Origin: Mucilaginibacter robiniae
GTDB taxonomy: Bacteria > Bacteroidota > Bacteroidia > Sphingobacteriales > Sphingobacteriaceae
Direction of reading: 5' to 3'
NCBI RefSeq assembly: GCF_012849215.1
Contig: NZ_CP051682.1
Location: 558,001 to 622,000 of the forward strand
DNA length: 64,000 nt
Below the pieces are notes generated by a model, which saw nothing but the letters and a program-made list of their open reading frames with translations, had not been told where the DNA came from and did not search any database. Within the stretch, counting starts at the first letter, position 1. Each line of letters starts with the position of its first letter. The position numbers and the translations under genes are program-made. Shown here one piece after another: positions 1-9,366 of the stretch.

Positions 1-842
1 TTTTCAAGCAACTAATGTTCAGTAATATTGCCGAACAAGAAAAACAGCTGGCTCAAATCAGGCAACTGCAGAAAAACGGTGTGGTGTTGAAAAGTGATGT
101 GTTGCGCGCCGAATTACAGCTATCGCGCCAAAGACTTTCACTGGTACAAATTGAGAATGACTTGGCTATTGCTAACCAGAAATTAAATATCCTGATTGGG
201 CAGCCTGATAGTACCTTAATTACTACGATACCTATGCCTCAAATAGATTCCAGCTCTATTAAATCATATCCTGAATATTTGGCTATAGCTTTACGTAATG
301 CTCACGAAAATAAGATATCAGAACAGGAAACTAACCTGCGCCGCTTACAGGTAAAGGATACTAAAGCTAATGTTTCGCCCAAGCTGGGCTTATTTGCCAA
401 TTACGCTTATACTTATCCACAAATTCAATTTTTCCCTTACAGTGGCTATTTGTACGGTTTAGGTATGACAGGCATACGAGCTTCATTTCCAATATCCTCC
501 ATTTATTTCAATAAGCATAAAGTAAAAGCTTCAGAGCTAGAGTACAAACGGCAGGAAATGGAACATCTGGATACGCAGGATAACATTAGGCAACAAGTTA
601 ATGAAGCCTACTTGCGCTATAAAGAAGCGTTAACCCGAATTAGTGTAGCGCAAACCAACATTAACCAAGCTAGCGAAAACTCCCGCATTATCAATAATAC
701 CTACTTCAACCAATTATCACTGGTAACTGATTTGCTGCAGGCTAACACTCAACTGCTCCAAACTCAATTTGATCTGGCTGCAGCCCAAATAGGCGCACAA
801 ATGCAATACTATCAGTTACAAAAAGTTATAGGCAACCTTTAA
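1..842 (+). CDS. TolC-family outer membrane efflux protein, 5' end missing
   Basis: The reading frame is open from the first bases of the window, so the gene starts upstream; the ATG at 15 is internal. About 275 C-terminal residues are visible. They show the long amphipathic helices rich in Gln, Asn and Ala that form the TolC periplasmic barrel (for example around LKSDVLRAELQLSRQRL and the repeat-like second half QVNEAYLRYKEALTRI), with a beta-strand stretch between them rich in Tyr, Phe and Gly (GLFANYAYTYPQIQFFPYSG). It would form the outer membrane exit duct of the efflux pump encoded by the next two genes, which follow at 3 and 9 bp. Substrate unknown. Confidence 0.85.
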   Translation, partial: FKQLMFSNIAEQEKQLAQIRQLQKNGVVLKSDVLRAELQLSRQRLSLVQIENDLAIANQKLNILIGQPDSTLITTIPMPQIDSSSIKSYPEYLAIALRNAHENKISEQETNLRRLQVKDTKANVSPKLGLFANYAYTYPQIQFFPYSGYLYGLGMTGIRASFPISSIYFNKHKVKASELEYKRQEMEHLDTQDNIRQQVNEAYLRYKEALTRISVAQTNINQASENSRIINNTYFNQLSLVTDLLQANTQLLQTQFDLAAAQIGAQMQYYQLQKVIGNL

Positions 843-845
843 GTT

Positions 846-1907
846 ATGAGCAAAAAAGACCAATACACCGAAACGGATAAATTAATTACCCGCATAACAG
901 CCTGGATAGCCGGTATCATCCTGCTTGCACTTATCATTTGGGGTGGTATTGCTATCTACAATTTATATCTGTACGAAGAAACTAATGATGCACAGGTACA
1001 AGAATACATTAACCCGATTACTTCTAGGGTAAGCGGTTTTATTACCAAAATCAACTACGAAGAAAATCAGGACGTAAAAAAGGGTGATACCTTGTTAACT
1101 ATTGATAACAGCGAATATCAGCTACAACAGCAGGAAGCAGAAGCTGGCTTAGCCAACGCTCAGGCACAACTGCAGGCTTTAGGTAGTAACATACAAACTT
1201 CCGCTCAAACCTCACAAGTAAACAAAGCACAAATTGCAGCTGCCAAGGCACGTTTATGGCACCAGCAGCAAGAATATGCACGCTATAAAAAGCTGTATGA
1301 TGTAGAATCAGCTACGCAGCAACAGCTGGAAAATGTAGAAACAGCACTGGCTGTTGCACGGTCCGATTATCAATCTACCTTAAATAATTATCAAGCTTCT
1401 TTATCTAAAGTAAATGATACACGGGTACAAAGAGCTGTTTTGCAAGCTGAAATCAAGAGACGACAAGCCTTATTGAACCGTAATAAACTGGATGTGGGCT
1501 ATACACTTATCAAAGCTCCATACAATGGTAAAATGGGCCGTTTAACCATACAAGAAGGGCAGCAAATACAAGTAGGCCAAACCCTGGCTTTTATTGTTGA
1601 CCAGGATGCAGGCAAATGGGTAATTGCCAATTATAAAGAAACTCAACTCCGCTACATGCATGTAGGTGACAAAGCCGAAGTGGAAGCTGATGCATTTCCT
1701 GGACACCAATTTAACGGACGAATTATTTCATTGTCGCCAGCTACAGGTTCCAGTTTCTCGTTGCTGCCACCCGATAACTCAACCGGTAATTACGTAAAAA
1801 TTGTACAGCGTGTACCAGTACGCATCCGGCTTATTGATAGCCCTGCCGTTATTGCACCATTACGGGCTGGAATGAATTGCAACGTTATTATTCGCAAAAA
1901 CCAATAA
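846..1907 (+). CDS. HlyD/EmrA-family periplasmic adaptor of MFS efflux pump
   Basis: 353 residues. A short cytoplasmic tail is followed by one membrane anchor (about residues 18-42). A lipoyl half-motif comes next (residues 48-90, with SRVSGFITKINYEENQDVKKGD), then a long alpha-helical hairpin (90-215, Gln/Ala-rich coiled coil), the second lipoyl half (IKAPYNGKMGRLTIQEGQQI, near 220-240) and a beta-barrel segment. This is the EmrA architecture that links an inner membrane MFS pump to a TolC duct. It starts 3 bp after the TolC-like gene and ends 9 bp before the MFS gene, so the three are one operon. No regulator lies inside the window. Confidence 0.9.
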   Translation: MSKKDQYTETDKLITRITAWIAGIILLALIIWGGIAIYNLYLYEETNDAQVQEYINPITSRVSGFITKINYEENQDVKKGDTLLTIDNSEYQLQQQEAEAGLANAQAQLQALGSNIQTSAQTSQVNKAQIAAAKARLWHQQQEYARYKKLYDVESATQQQLENVETALAVARSDYQSTLNNYQASLSKVNDTRVQRAVLQAEIKRRQALLNRNKLDVGYTLIKAPYNGKMGRLTIQEGQQIQVGQTLAFIVDQDAGKWVIANYKETQLRYMHVGDKAEVEADAFPGHQFNGRIISLSPATGSSFSLLPPDNSTGNYVKIVQRVPVRIRLIDSPAVIAPLRAGMNCNVIIRKNQ

Positions 1908-1916
1908 GCCAGTCTG

Positions 1917-3512
1917 ATGAGTAATACAATACCGGTTTTCAAAGCCTGGGCACCCGAATGGCTCATTCGGGGAGCAATATTACTGGTGGTGTTGCCTTCT
2001 ATGGGATTGTTTGGCTTATCTACCGCAGATGGGCCTGCTTCAGCTGGCTATTATGGTATTGAACCAGCCGATGTACAATATTCGATGGTAATATTCTATG
2101 CCGCTATTGCTAGTTTTTTTGCTTTGGAACGTCGCTTTTTCATTTTCATTGCCGTAAAAGAATATTTGCTAATCAGCACCATTATACAGGTGATAACTTC
2201 TTACATCTGTTATCGTACCTATAACCTGCACATGTTATTCATCTTCCGGTTTATACAGGGTATGGCGAATTGTGCTTCAACAAGTATTTGCATTACGCTA
2301 ATATTTAGCCGTTTACACACCGAACGTGCACGTGAAATTGGGTACTCCGTTTTTTACTGCGTATTGTTATGCCTTTCACCATTCACAACAGTAGTTACCG
2401 CGCCCATTATTGATGCATTTGATTATAATATATTGTACAAAGCCGTAATTTACGCTTACCTACCCGGCACCATTTTACTGTTTATTTTAATGAACAATGT
2501 GCACCTGAACCGAAAGTTCCCGCTATACCAGATTGATTGGGCCAGTTTTGTAATTTATGCACTGGTGCTATGCTTAATAGGCTATGTACTTTTATATGGT
2601 CAACAGTACTACTGGTTGCAAGATAAACGTATATTATCAAGCGTTATCGCTATTGTTGTTTTACCAATCATTTTTGTTGTTCGACAACTTAAAATGAAAC
2701 GGCCATACCTAGACTTTGCCGTTTTCAAGTCTCGTAACTTCCGGATTGGTGCATTACTAATATTCATATTATATATCTGTCGTGGAGCTTTAGGCATTAC
2801 TTCCTCTTATTTTGCAGCGGTGTTGGGGATGGATCCTATTCATCAAGGATATATGCTGCTGGCTAATATATCGGGCGTAGTTTTGAGTGTTATAGTTTCC
2901 TCACGTTTAATTGTGATACGTATACCCATGCGGTTTACCTGGATGATGGGTTTTACCTTTTTGCTGATTTTTCATGTTTGTATGTACTTCTTGTTTGCTA
3001 CGCAGGCTAACCCATCCGAATACGTTATACCGCTCATTTTACAAGGTATGGGAGCCGGCATGCTCATGACACCTATTATTATTTTTATGGTATCATCTGT
3101 ACCGGCAAGCTTGGGTAGTATGGCTTCCGCAATGGGGGTATTTTTCAGGTTTATGGGTTTTTGTACCAGCATAGCGCTCATTAATTTCTTTTCACTTTTC
3201 AAGCAAAACGAACATCTAGATCGCTTTCAGCAAACATTAACCGATTTAAACCCGGTAGTGGTTCAACGCATGGTTGGTTACCGCCAAGTACTTGTTGCAC
3301 GTGGCATGGCACCCGATCAGGCTACCAAAGTAGCCAATGCTCTTTTAGCTCGTACAGCACATGCACAAACCTCGTTGCGCTACGCTATGGATTATTACAT
3401 AATGATTAGCTGCCTTATTCTAATTGTAATTATCCTGATTGCTTTATCTCCTTACATCAATCGTACTACAGTAAACGTACAAGCCAACCAACCGGCACCA
3501 GCATCATACTAA
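1917..3512 (+). CDS. MFS transporter, DHA2/EmrB-like drug exporter subunit
   Basis: 531 residues with about 14 hydrophobic segments, the number expected for the DHA2 (EmrB) drug:H+ antiporters that work with an EmrA adaptor. It carries a helix-rich insert near residues 440-480 before the last membrane segment, and a short hydrophilic tail. It is the last gene of the tripartite efflux operon; a strong hairpin follows at 3533-3584. The sequence of the usual MFS loop motif between TM2 and TM3 is poorly conserved (ALERRFFIFIAVKEY), typical of Bacteroidota members. Substrate cannot be read from sequence. Confidence 0.85.
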   Translation: MSNTIPVFKAWAPEWLIRGAILLVVLPSMGLFGLSTADGPASAGYYGIEPADVQYSMVIFYAAIASFFALERRFFIFIAVKEYLLISTIIQVITSYICYRTYNLHMLFIFRFIQGMANCASTSICITLIFSRLHTERAREIGYSVFYCVLLCLSPFTTVVTAPIIDAFDYNILYKAVIYAYLPGTILLFILMNNVHLNRKFPLYQIDWASFVIYALVLCLIGYVLLYGQQYYWLQDKRILSSVIAIVVLPIIFVVRQLKMKRPYLDFAVFKSRNFRIGALLIFILYICRGALGITSSYFAAVLGMDPIHQGYMLLANISGVVLSVIVSSRLIVIRIPMRFTWMMGFTFLLIFHVCMYFLFATQANPSEYVIPLILQGMGAGMLMTPIIIFMVSSVPASLGSMASAMGVFFRFMGFCTSIALINFFSLFKQNEHLDRFQQTLTDLNPVVVQRMVGYRQVLVARGMAPDQATKVANALLARTAHAQTSLRYAMDYYIMISCLILIVIILIALSPYINRTTVNVQANQPAPASY

Positions 3513-3532
3513 TTATTGCTGCTAGCAGCTTC

Positions 3533-3584
3533 AAGTATGCTTTACGAAAGGTATATGTCTTGTAAGCTCTTGTAAAGCATACTT
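3533..3584 (+). terminator. Hairpin after the efflux operon
   Basis: Perfect 13-bp inverted repeat (3533-3545 and 3572-3584, arm AAGTATGCTTTAC) starting 20 bp after the MFS stop codon. The loop is 26 bases and no clear T-run follows, so it may be an mRNA 3' stabiliser as much as a terminator. Confidence 0.5.
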
Positions 3585-3700
3585 AATTATTAGGTATATA
3601 ATTTATCATCAGTGAAAAATATTATCCTATAAGAACATTCGCTCTAACCTAATGTTGTATTACCAGTTAAAAAGTATTACATAAAACCAGAATACACATT

Positions 3701-4855
3701 ATGCTAGCAATGAATTATAGAGGCCCTTCCAGAGTGAGGGTTACTCACAAGCCGATGCCTGAAATACAGCATCCTAGTGATGCTATTGTTCGGGTTACCC
3801 GGTCTTGCATTTGCGGGTCGGATTTGCACTTATATAACGGCTTGGTGCCCGATACACGCGTAGGCTCTACCTTCGGACACGAATTTATTGGCGTAGTAGA
3901 AGAAATAGGTTCTGATGTTACCAAAGTAAAAGTAGGCGATACTGTTTTAGTACCCTTCAATGTAGCTTGTGGCGAATGTGCTTTTTGTAAGCAGGGGTTG
4001 TATGGCAACTGCCATGAATCCAACTCGCAGGCAACAGCAGTGGGCGGTATATTCGGATATTCGCACACAGCCGGAGGCTTTGATGGCGGACAAGCTGAGT
4101 ACGTACGTGTACCCTACGCGAATGTAGGCCCAACAGTAATTCCGGAAGGTATGGACCATGATGATGCCTTGCTATTAACCGATGTGGTGCCCACCGGCTA
4201 CCAGGCTGCCGAAATGGGTGGCATTAAAACGGGCGATACCGTTGTAGTTTTTGGTGCAGGCCCGGTAGGCATTATGGCCGCCAAATGCGCCTGGTTGTTT
4301 GGTGCTGGCCGCGTTATTGTAATTGATAAGCTGGAATACCGATTGGAGTTTGTGCGCAACTATGCACAATGTGAAGCTTACAATTATGAATCCGTTGGTG
4401 ACCCGGTGCTGTTCCTGAAAAAAACAACCGATTGGTTTGGTGCTGATGTTTGTATTGACGCCGTAGGTGCCGATGCAACAGGTAACGCACTGCAAACTAT
4501 TACCGGCCGTAAACTGATGTTACAGGCAGGATCGGCTACTGCATTGCATTGGGCTATTAACTCAGTAAAAAAAGGTGGTATCGTTTCTGTTGTGGGCGTA
4601 TATGGCCCAACTGACAACCTGGTTCCGATAGGTAATGTATTAAACAAGGGACTTACCATACGTGCTAACCAAGCCAGTGTTAAACGCTTGCTGCCACGCT
4701 TAATCGAGCATATACAAGCTGGCCGTCTTGACCCGAAAGCTCTCATTACCCATCGCTTCCCGTTAGAAGAAGCGGCTGAGGCTTATCATATCTTTTCAGA
4801 AAAACTGGATAACTGTATTAAACCCGTGTTGATTCCACCATCAGCCCGACTATAA
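3701..4855 (+). CDS. Zinc-dependent alcohol dehydrogenase, formaldehyde-dehydrogenase-like (MDR superfamily)
   Basis: 384 residues. Catalytic zinc ligands are visible as CICGSDLHLYNG near residue 38 and FGHEF near residue 60. The structural zinc loop has four cysteines (CGECAFCKQGLYGNC, about residues 92-107). The NAD(P) Rossmann motif is VVVFGAGPVGIMAA (about 180-193). The insertion after the Rossmann fold and the VVPTGYQAAEMG segment fit the FdhA-like zinc dehydrogenases that oxidise alcohols or aldehydes. Start taken at 3701; a second ATG three codons later is equally possible. The small gene at 4865 follows after 9 bp and is probably cotranscribed. Physiological substrate is not determinable. 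Confidence 0.88.
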   Translation: MLAMNYRGPSRVRVTHKPMPEIQHPSDAIVRVTRSCICGSDLHLYNGLVPDTRVGSTFGHEFIGVVEEIGSDVTKVKVGDTVLVPFNVACGECAFCKQGLYGNCHESNSQATAVGGIFGYSHTAGGFDGGQAEYVRVPYANVGPTVIPEGMDHDDALLLTDVVPTGYQAAEMGGIKTGDTVVVFGAGPVGIMAAKCAWLFGAGRVIVIDKLEYRLEFVRNYAQCEAYNYESVGDPVLFLKKTTDWFGADVCIDAVGADATGNALQTITGRKLMLQAGSATALHWAINSVKKGGIVSVVGVYGPTDNLVPIGNVLNKGLTIRANQASVKRLLPRLIEHIQAGRLDPKALITHRFPLEEAAEAYHIFSEKLDNCIKPVLIPPSARL

Positions 4856-4864
4856 AATATTGTC

Positions 4865-5347
4865 ATGGAAAATACCACCAACAATTACTCACATATCAAA
4901 GGCTGGGGCATAGACGCCGATCCAACCAATGAGCCTACGCACCCGATGAAGCATTATACGGGCGACGATCATAAACGCTTAAACTGGGAGCGCCCACCAC
5001 TACAGCCGGAAACCGTTGAAATTTTAAAATCAAACGAGCGGCCTAACTTATCAGCAGTGCTGGGCACCTCGGTGCCACCTACAGGCTTAAGCGGCGCTAT
5101 ACGCCGGTACGCCTTTAAGTATAGCGAATCCAGCTATGGACATTGGCTTCCTTTATTACTAGCTGACCGGGTTAATGTGGTTGAAGGCCTTATAGATGAC
5201 CTGAAACAAGGCCACATTCCAAACATTTTTGCCGAAAAAGGATGGAAAGCCGACCTTAAGTACAACCCTAAAGGTTTAGCTACAAAAGTTTTGGTAACAG
5301 CCTTAGCAACTACCGCCGTTTTAGCCTACTTACGTCGCAAAAAGTAA
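4865..5347 (+). CDS. Conserved hypothetical protein with C-terminal membrane anchor
   Basis: 160 residues, family not recognised. The first 60 residues are polar and rich in Pro, Asn and His. The middle (residues 70-130) is predicted mostly helical, with SGAIRRYAFKYSESSYGHWL and an ADRVNVVEGLIDDLKQGH segment. The last 24 residues hold one hydrophobic stretch (KVLVTALATTAVLAYL) closed by RRKK, which looks like a tail anchor with the bulk of the protein in the cytoplasm. It lies 9 bp after the zinc dehydrogenase and ends at a good terminator, so the two form a small operon. Confidence 0.7.
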   Translation: MENTTNNYSHIKGWGIDADPTNEPTHPMKHYTGDDHKRLNWERPPLQPETVEILKSNERPNLSAVLGTSVPPTGLSGAIRRYAFKYSESSYGHWLPLLLADRVNVVEGLIDDLKQGHIPNIFAEKGWKADLKYNPKGLATKVLVTALATTAVLAYLRRKK

Positions 5348-5357
5348 GCATCACATA

Positions 5358-5395
5358 AAGCCGGAAAGAGAATTGTTTTTTTCCGGCTTTATTAT
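5358..5395 (+). terminator. Rho-independent-type terminator
   Basis: 10-bp perfect stem AAAGCCGGAA / TTCCGGCTTT (5358-5367 and 5381-5390) followed by ATTATTTT, 10 bp after the stop codon of the preceding gene. Confidence 0.8.
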
Positions 5396-5486
5396 TTTCC
5401 AGAACATACCAGGCTTAAGCATTAAAATTACCAGCAGCTCTGCTAGTCCAGATAAAGCCTAATCTCCTATAGCATTGTTATTATCT

Positions 5487-5495
5487 TACTTTTGC
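5487..5495 (+). promoter_or_regulatory. Bacteroidota -7 element upstream of LysR gene
   Basis: TACTTTTGC fits the TAnnTTTGY consensus exactly and lies 28 bp before the LysR start codon. A TTG is present upstream but at a spacing of 9, too short for the usual -33 box, so only the -7 element is supported. Confidence 0.45.
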
Positions 5496-5523
5496 TTTTC
5501 TATACAAGCTTTTGTAAAGTTCA

Positions 5524-6423
5524 ATGATTATGTTCGATTTCCGCCTGCAAGTATTTTATAAAGTAGCTAAAAGACTCAATTTTACCAAAGCAGCTGCCGA
5601 ACTTCATATATCTCAACCTGCAGTAACCAAACACATTCATGAACTGGAGAACCAGTTTAAGGTTACACTGTTTGAACGTAGCGGCAACAAATCTATCGTA
5701 CTCACACCAGCCGGCCAACTCATGCTTAGTTATGCTGAAAAGCTCATGAACACCTATCAGGAACTAGAGTATGACATGAATTTACTAACGGAAAAGCATT
5801 CAGGGCAGTTGCGTATAGGAGCCAGCACCACGGTAGCACAGTATGTTATACCAACTACACTGGCACAATTTCATGCCAAATTCAGGGATGTACAGGTTAG
5901 TTTGTACACTGGCAACACCGAGCAAATAGAACAGGCTTTACTGAATAAAGAAATTAATTTGGGTATTGTTGAGGGCATCTCCCGAAACCCACAGATTAAG
6001 TATGAAACTTATCTGAAAGACGAATTAGTGTTGGTAAGTGCAACTGGTAACCGCCTTATAAAAAAGGATACTCTCAAGCCTGAAGAACTTAAAAATTATC
6101 CTTTGCTGCTGCGGGAACCCGGCTCAGGTACGCTGGCGGTAATTACTCATGCGCTGCAATCTCATCATATTAAACTAAGTGATTTGCAAATTGAAATGCA
6201 ACTGGGTAGTACCGAAAGTATAAAATCTTACCTGCTACATAGTAACTGTTTAGCTTTTATATCGGTACAGGCCATTTTAAAAGAATTGAGCCATAATGAA
6301 TGCCGAATTATTGATATTAAAGGCTTAACCATTGAGCGTCCGTTTCATCTCATTCAATTACATGGTCAGCCCTCATCTTTAAGCGAAATATTCTTGCGGT
6401 TTGCTAAAAGCATGAAAGGATAA
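5524..6423 (+). CDS. LysR-type transcriptional regulator (YeiE/CysB-like)
   Basis: 299 residues, normal LysR length. The N-terminal winged helix-turn-helix covers residues 1-60 (FTKAAAELHISQPAVTKHIHELE), followed by the linker helix and a periplasmic-binding-like effector domain (about 90-295). It sits directly upstream of, and in the same direction as, the YeiH-type transporter, the arrangement seen for YeiE-YeiH, so it probably controls that gene; the ligand is unknown. A second ATG two codons in (5530) could be the true start. Confidence 0.85.
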   Translation: MIMFDFRLQVFYKVAKRLNFTKAAAELHISQPAVTKHIHELENQFKVTLFERSGNKSIVLTPAGQLMLSYAEKLMNTYQELEYDMNLLTEKHSGQLRIGASTTVAQYVIPTTLAQFHAKFRDVQVSLYTGNTEQIEQALLNKEINLGIVEGISRNPQIKYETYLKDELVLVSATGNRLIKKDTLKPEELKNYPLLLREPGSGTLAVITHALQSHHIKLSDLQIEMQLGSTESIKSYLLHSNCLAFISVQAILKELSHNECRIIDIKGLTIERPFHLIQLHGQPSSLSEIFLRFAKSMKG

Positions 6424-6526
6424 GCTACTACCATCATAACTACAGGTTATTGAACATCATGTTTTATGATGAAAATACCATCGGTTATTGATGCATTTTG
6501 GGGTATTCAAGCACAAAACAATTGTT

Positions 6527-7504
6527 ATGCATACTCAACAAAATAGTTCTCGTCAAATACATAGTTCATGGTTCCAGGTTAGTGATACTACCCGTAAAAT
6601 AATTTTTATAGCATGTCTTGTACTCTGCCTTGCTCCTTTCATTAGTCCGGCAATAGCCTTATTTATGGGGTTGGCTGTAGCACAGCTTACCGGGCACCCC
6701 TATCTGCATTTAAATCATAAATCCACACACTTTTTACTACAAGCCTCGGTAGTAGGCTTAGGCTTTGGTATGAATGTACACAATGCATTACAAGCTGGTA
6801 AAACAGGTATTTTGTTTACCGTTGCATCGATCACAGGTACTCTGATTTTGGGAGGACTACTTGGAAAATGGCTTCATATAGAACGTAAAACTTCTTATCT
6901 CATATCATCAGGAACGGCAATTTGTGGTGGTAGTGCTATCGCAGCTATATCGCCGGTTATTAAAGCCGAAGAAAAGCAGATTTCTGTAGCATTGGGCTGC
7001 ATATTCATCCTAAACTCTATAGCTCTGATTATTTTTCCTATAATTGGACATCAACTTCATCTTTCACAAACACAGTTTGGTTTGTGGTGCGCCATTGCTA
7101 TCCATGATACCAGCTCAGTAGTGGGTGCAGCTAGCAAATACGGCCCTCATGCGCTGGAGATAGCTACTACCGTTAAACTAGCCAGAGCATTATGGATTAT
7201 TCCGGTAGCATTTATGTCGGCCTTTATCTTCAAAAATCAATCTAAAAAAATAAGCGTTCCTTACTTTATCGGAGTGTTTATTATAGCCATGGTGGCTAAT
7301 ACATACCTGCCCTTTGTTGCTGCCGTAAGCTCATACCTAATTACCATAGCTAAAGTTGGCCTAACACTTACCTTGTTTTTAATTGGAGCTGGTTTGTCAA
7401 AAAAAGTGTTAGCTGCAGTTGGTTTGAAACCTTTGTTGCAAGGTATTGCATTATGGATTGCTATTTCAGGAACTGCTTTATACGCCATATTACACTTAGC
7501 TTAA
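6527..7504 (+). CDS. YeiH/UPF0324-family membrane transporter (putative sulfate exporter)
   Basis: About 325 residues from the ATG at 6527; an upstream in-frame ATG at 6488 adds a 13-residue tail that looks like leader sequence. Around ten hydrophobic segments and the family signature GTAICGGSAIAAISPVI with downstream AIHDTSSVVGAA identify the UPF0324 family, named putative sulfate exporters. The function rests on weak experimental ground even for the family. It is paired with the upstream LysR regulator. A weak 9-bp hairpin (7555-7563 / 7583-7591) follows the stop, and the IS element begins 116 bp downstream. Confidence 0.82.
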   Translation: MHTQQNSSRQIHSSWFQVSDTTRKIIFIACLVLCLAPFISPAIALFMGLAVAQLTGHPYLHLNHKSTHFLLQASVVGLGFGMNVHNALQAGKTGILFTVASITGTLILGGLLGKWLHIERKTSYLISSGTAICGGSAIAAISPVIKAEEKQISVALGCIFILNSIALIIFPIIGHQLHLSQTQFGLWCAIAIHDTSSVVGAASKYGPHALEIATTVKLARALWIIPVAFMSAFIFKNQSKKISVPYFIGVFIIAMVANTYLPFVAAVSSYLITIAKVGLTLTLFLIGAGLSKKVLAAVGLKPLLQGIALWIAISGTALYAILHLA

Positions 7505-7620
7505 ATTCATGAGTTTGATAAAAGCTATCACAAGAAGAAAAATGACATTTTAGAATTGAAAAGTTTTCATTTAAGTTGTTTGCTTTTCAATGTTCAGTAA
7601 ACCAATATAAAAAACAAAAT

Positions 7621-7649
7621 AAGAGGCTGTCTGAAAAGGGCAGCCTCTT
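7621..7649 (+). repeat. Left terminal repeat of IS copy 1, folded as a hairpin
   Basis: The terminal repeat AAGAGGCTGTC is answered by GGCAGCCTCTT at 7639-7649, giving an 11-bp stem (one G-T pair) at the very edge of the element. The same fold is present in copy 2 with different sequence. Confidence 0.7.
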
Positions 7650-7682
7650 ATTGTTTTAAGGAGATTTTTGTATCTTAAAGAC

Positions 7683-9209
7683 ATGGGAGGCAAGATAGTC
7701 TTTAAGGAATATGATCCAGACCAGTTAACGTTTTTACCGTACAAACTGGAGGAACTGGTACCGACAGGTCATCCGGTCCGTATCGTTAAACAGGTCGTGG
7801 ACGCGGTAGATGTCAAACCGATCAACCGGAAGTACAAAGGCGGCGGGGCGTCAAGTTTCCATCCCCGGCTGATGCTGAAGCTGCTGGTTTACGGCTATCT
7901 GACCAATACTTATTCCTCACGCAAACTGGAAGAACAGGCGGCACAGAACGTACACTTCATGTGGCTTTTAGGGATGAAAAAGCCCGACCACAACACCATC
8001 AACCGTTTTCGCAGCGAGAAGTTGTCAGGCGTCTTAAAGCAGATCTTCTCACAAATCGTGTTGCTGCTCGAGCAGGAAGGTATCGTATCCTTGAAAGAAG
8101 CCGTTTTTACTGATGGTACCAAGATCGAATCAGCGGCGAACAAGTACACCTTCGTATGGGGCAAAAACATCAAGGCGAATAAAGATAAGATGAAAGCCCA
8201 GCTTGATGAACTGTGGGGTTATGCGCAAAGCATTGCCGCCGAAGAACTAAAAGATACAGCGCCCTTGGAATATAGTGAGATCAACCCGGAGAAAGTAAAG
8301 GAAACCATCTCAAAGATCAATGCAGCCTTAGATGATAAAGAAGACGTAGACAAAAAAGTAAAGCAAAAGCTGAACTACGCAAAGAAGCACTGGCCGGAGA
8401 GCCTGGCACGGTATGACGAGCAGGAAAAGTTATTAGCCGGCCGTAACAGCATGTCAAAGACCGACCCGGATGCCACCTTCATGCGGATGAAGGAAGACCA
8501 TATGCTGAACGGACAACTTAAGCCGGCCTATAACCTGCAGATATCCACCCAGGAGCAATTCATCCTTAATTATACCCTGCATCAAACCTCAACCGATTAC
8601 CAAACCTTGTCTTCCCATATTGAACAATACCAAGCCTTATATAAAGACCTGCCCAAAGCCATTGTTGCCGACGCCGGCTACGGATCGGATGAGAACTACG
8701 GTGTGTTAGCGCGAAAAGGCATTGAGGCTTACATCAAATACAATACGTTCGATAAGGAACAAAAGGACGGTATCAAAGCGTTCAGTAACGACAGCCTGCA
8801 TTATAACGAAGCGGAGAATTACCTTGTTTGTCCGATAGGTCAATGGATGGCGCATATCGGTAACGGTCAGCGAGTCACTTCATCTGGTTTTGTACAACTG
8901 ATCAGCCTTTACCGTGCCCAGAACTGTGAAGGTTGCCCGATGCGTGGTGTTTGCCATACTACACAGGGTAACCGGGTCGTTGAGATCAACCACAGCCTAA
9001 GACAACATAAACAGGCAGCCAAAGAACGGTTGAATACAGAACAGGGTATCAACCTCAGGAAACGAAGGCCGGCCGATGTGGAACCGGTATTCGCCCAATT
9101 AAAGCATAACCATGGCTTCAGACGATTCCTGCTGAAAGGGATGTCCAAGGCCGAGGTCGAAATCGGCTTATTATCCATCGCACATAACCTAAGAAAATGG
9201 AAAACCTGA
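7683..9209 (+). CDS. IS1182-family transposase (DDE)
   Basis: 508 residues from the ATG at 7683. A TTG at 7668 would add five residues, but in copy 2 a base change turns it into TGG, so the ATG is the start shared by both copies. The N-terminal DUF772-type domain covers about residues 1-130 ([33 protein letters not shown]). DDE catalytic acids are visible in [19 protein letters not shown] and PADVEPVFAQLKHNHG. A cysteine cluster CEGCPMRGVC lies before the last acid, as is usual in the family. The protein is full length and looks functional. Confidence 0.93.
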   Translation: MGGKIVFKEYDPDQLTFLPYKLEELVPTGHPVRIVKQVVDAVDVKPINRKYKGGGASSFHPRLMLKLLVYGYLTNTYSSRKLEEQAAQNVHFMWLLGMKKPDHNTINRFRSEKLSGVLKQIFSQIVLLLEQEGIVSLKEAVFTDGTKIESAANKYTFVWGKNIKANKDKMKAQLDELWGYAQSIAAEELKDTAPLEYSEINPEKVKETISKINAALDDKEDVDKKVKQKLNYAKKHWPESLARYDEQEKLLAGRNSMSKTDPDATFMRMKEDHMLNGQLKPAYNLQISTQEQFILNYTLHQTSTDYQTLSSHIEQYQALYKDLPKAIVADAGYGSDENYGVLARKGIEAYIKYNTFDKEQKDGIKAFSNDSLHYNEAENYLVCPIGQWMAHIGNGQRVTSSGFVQLISLYRAQNCEGCPMRGVCHTTQGNRVVEINHSLRQHKQAAKERLNTEQGINLRKRRPADVEPVFAQLKHNHGFRRFLLKGMSKAEVEIGLLSIAHNLRKWKT

Positions 9210-9321
9210 AAACAAGCTTTTTATAGACTTTTAGAACCTGTTAGAATCAATCCCCCGGTTCTTAAACGGCTGCTGACATCTTTCACTCAACCTTCCAACC
9301 AAAAATCATAACTAAATAAAA

Positions 9322-9356
9322 AACCGCCTCATATTTGACTTATGAGACGGCCTCTT
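9322..9356 (-). repeat. Right terminal repeat of IS copy 1, also folded as a hairpin
   Basis: Read inward, AAGAGGCCGTCTCATAAG matches the left end of copy 2 in 17 of 18 bases. CGCCTCATA (9325-9333) and TATGAGACG (9341-9349) form a subterminal stem with one wobble pair, followed by CCTCTTTTTTTTG, so it could also terminate transposase transcription. Confidence 0.7.
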
Positions 9357-9366
9357 TTTTTGTTTT

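Larger units (their letters stand above)
7621..9356 (+). mobile_element. IS1182-family insertion sequence, complete copy
   Basis: 1736 bp bounded by imperfect terminal inverted repeats (7621-7638 and the complement of 9339-9356, 14 of 18 matching), with one transposase gene. No target-site duplication is apparent in the AT-rich flanks. It sits between the YeiH gene and the 3' end of the minus-strand lipoprotein gene, ending 10 bp from that stop codon, so no gene is visibly broken. A second copy begins at 63065 in the same orientation. Confidence 0.92.
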
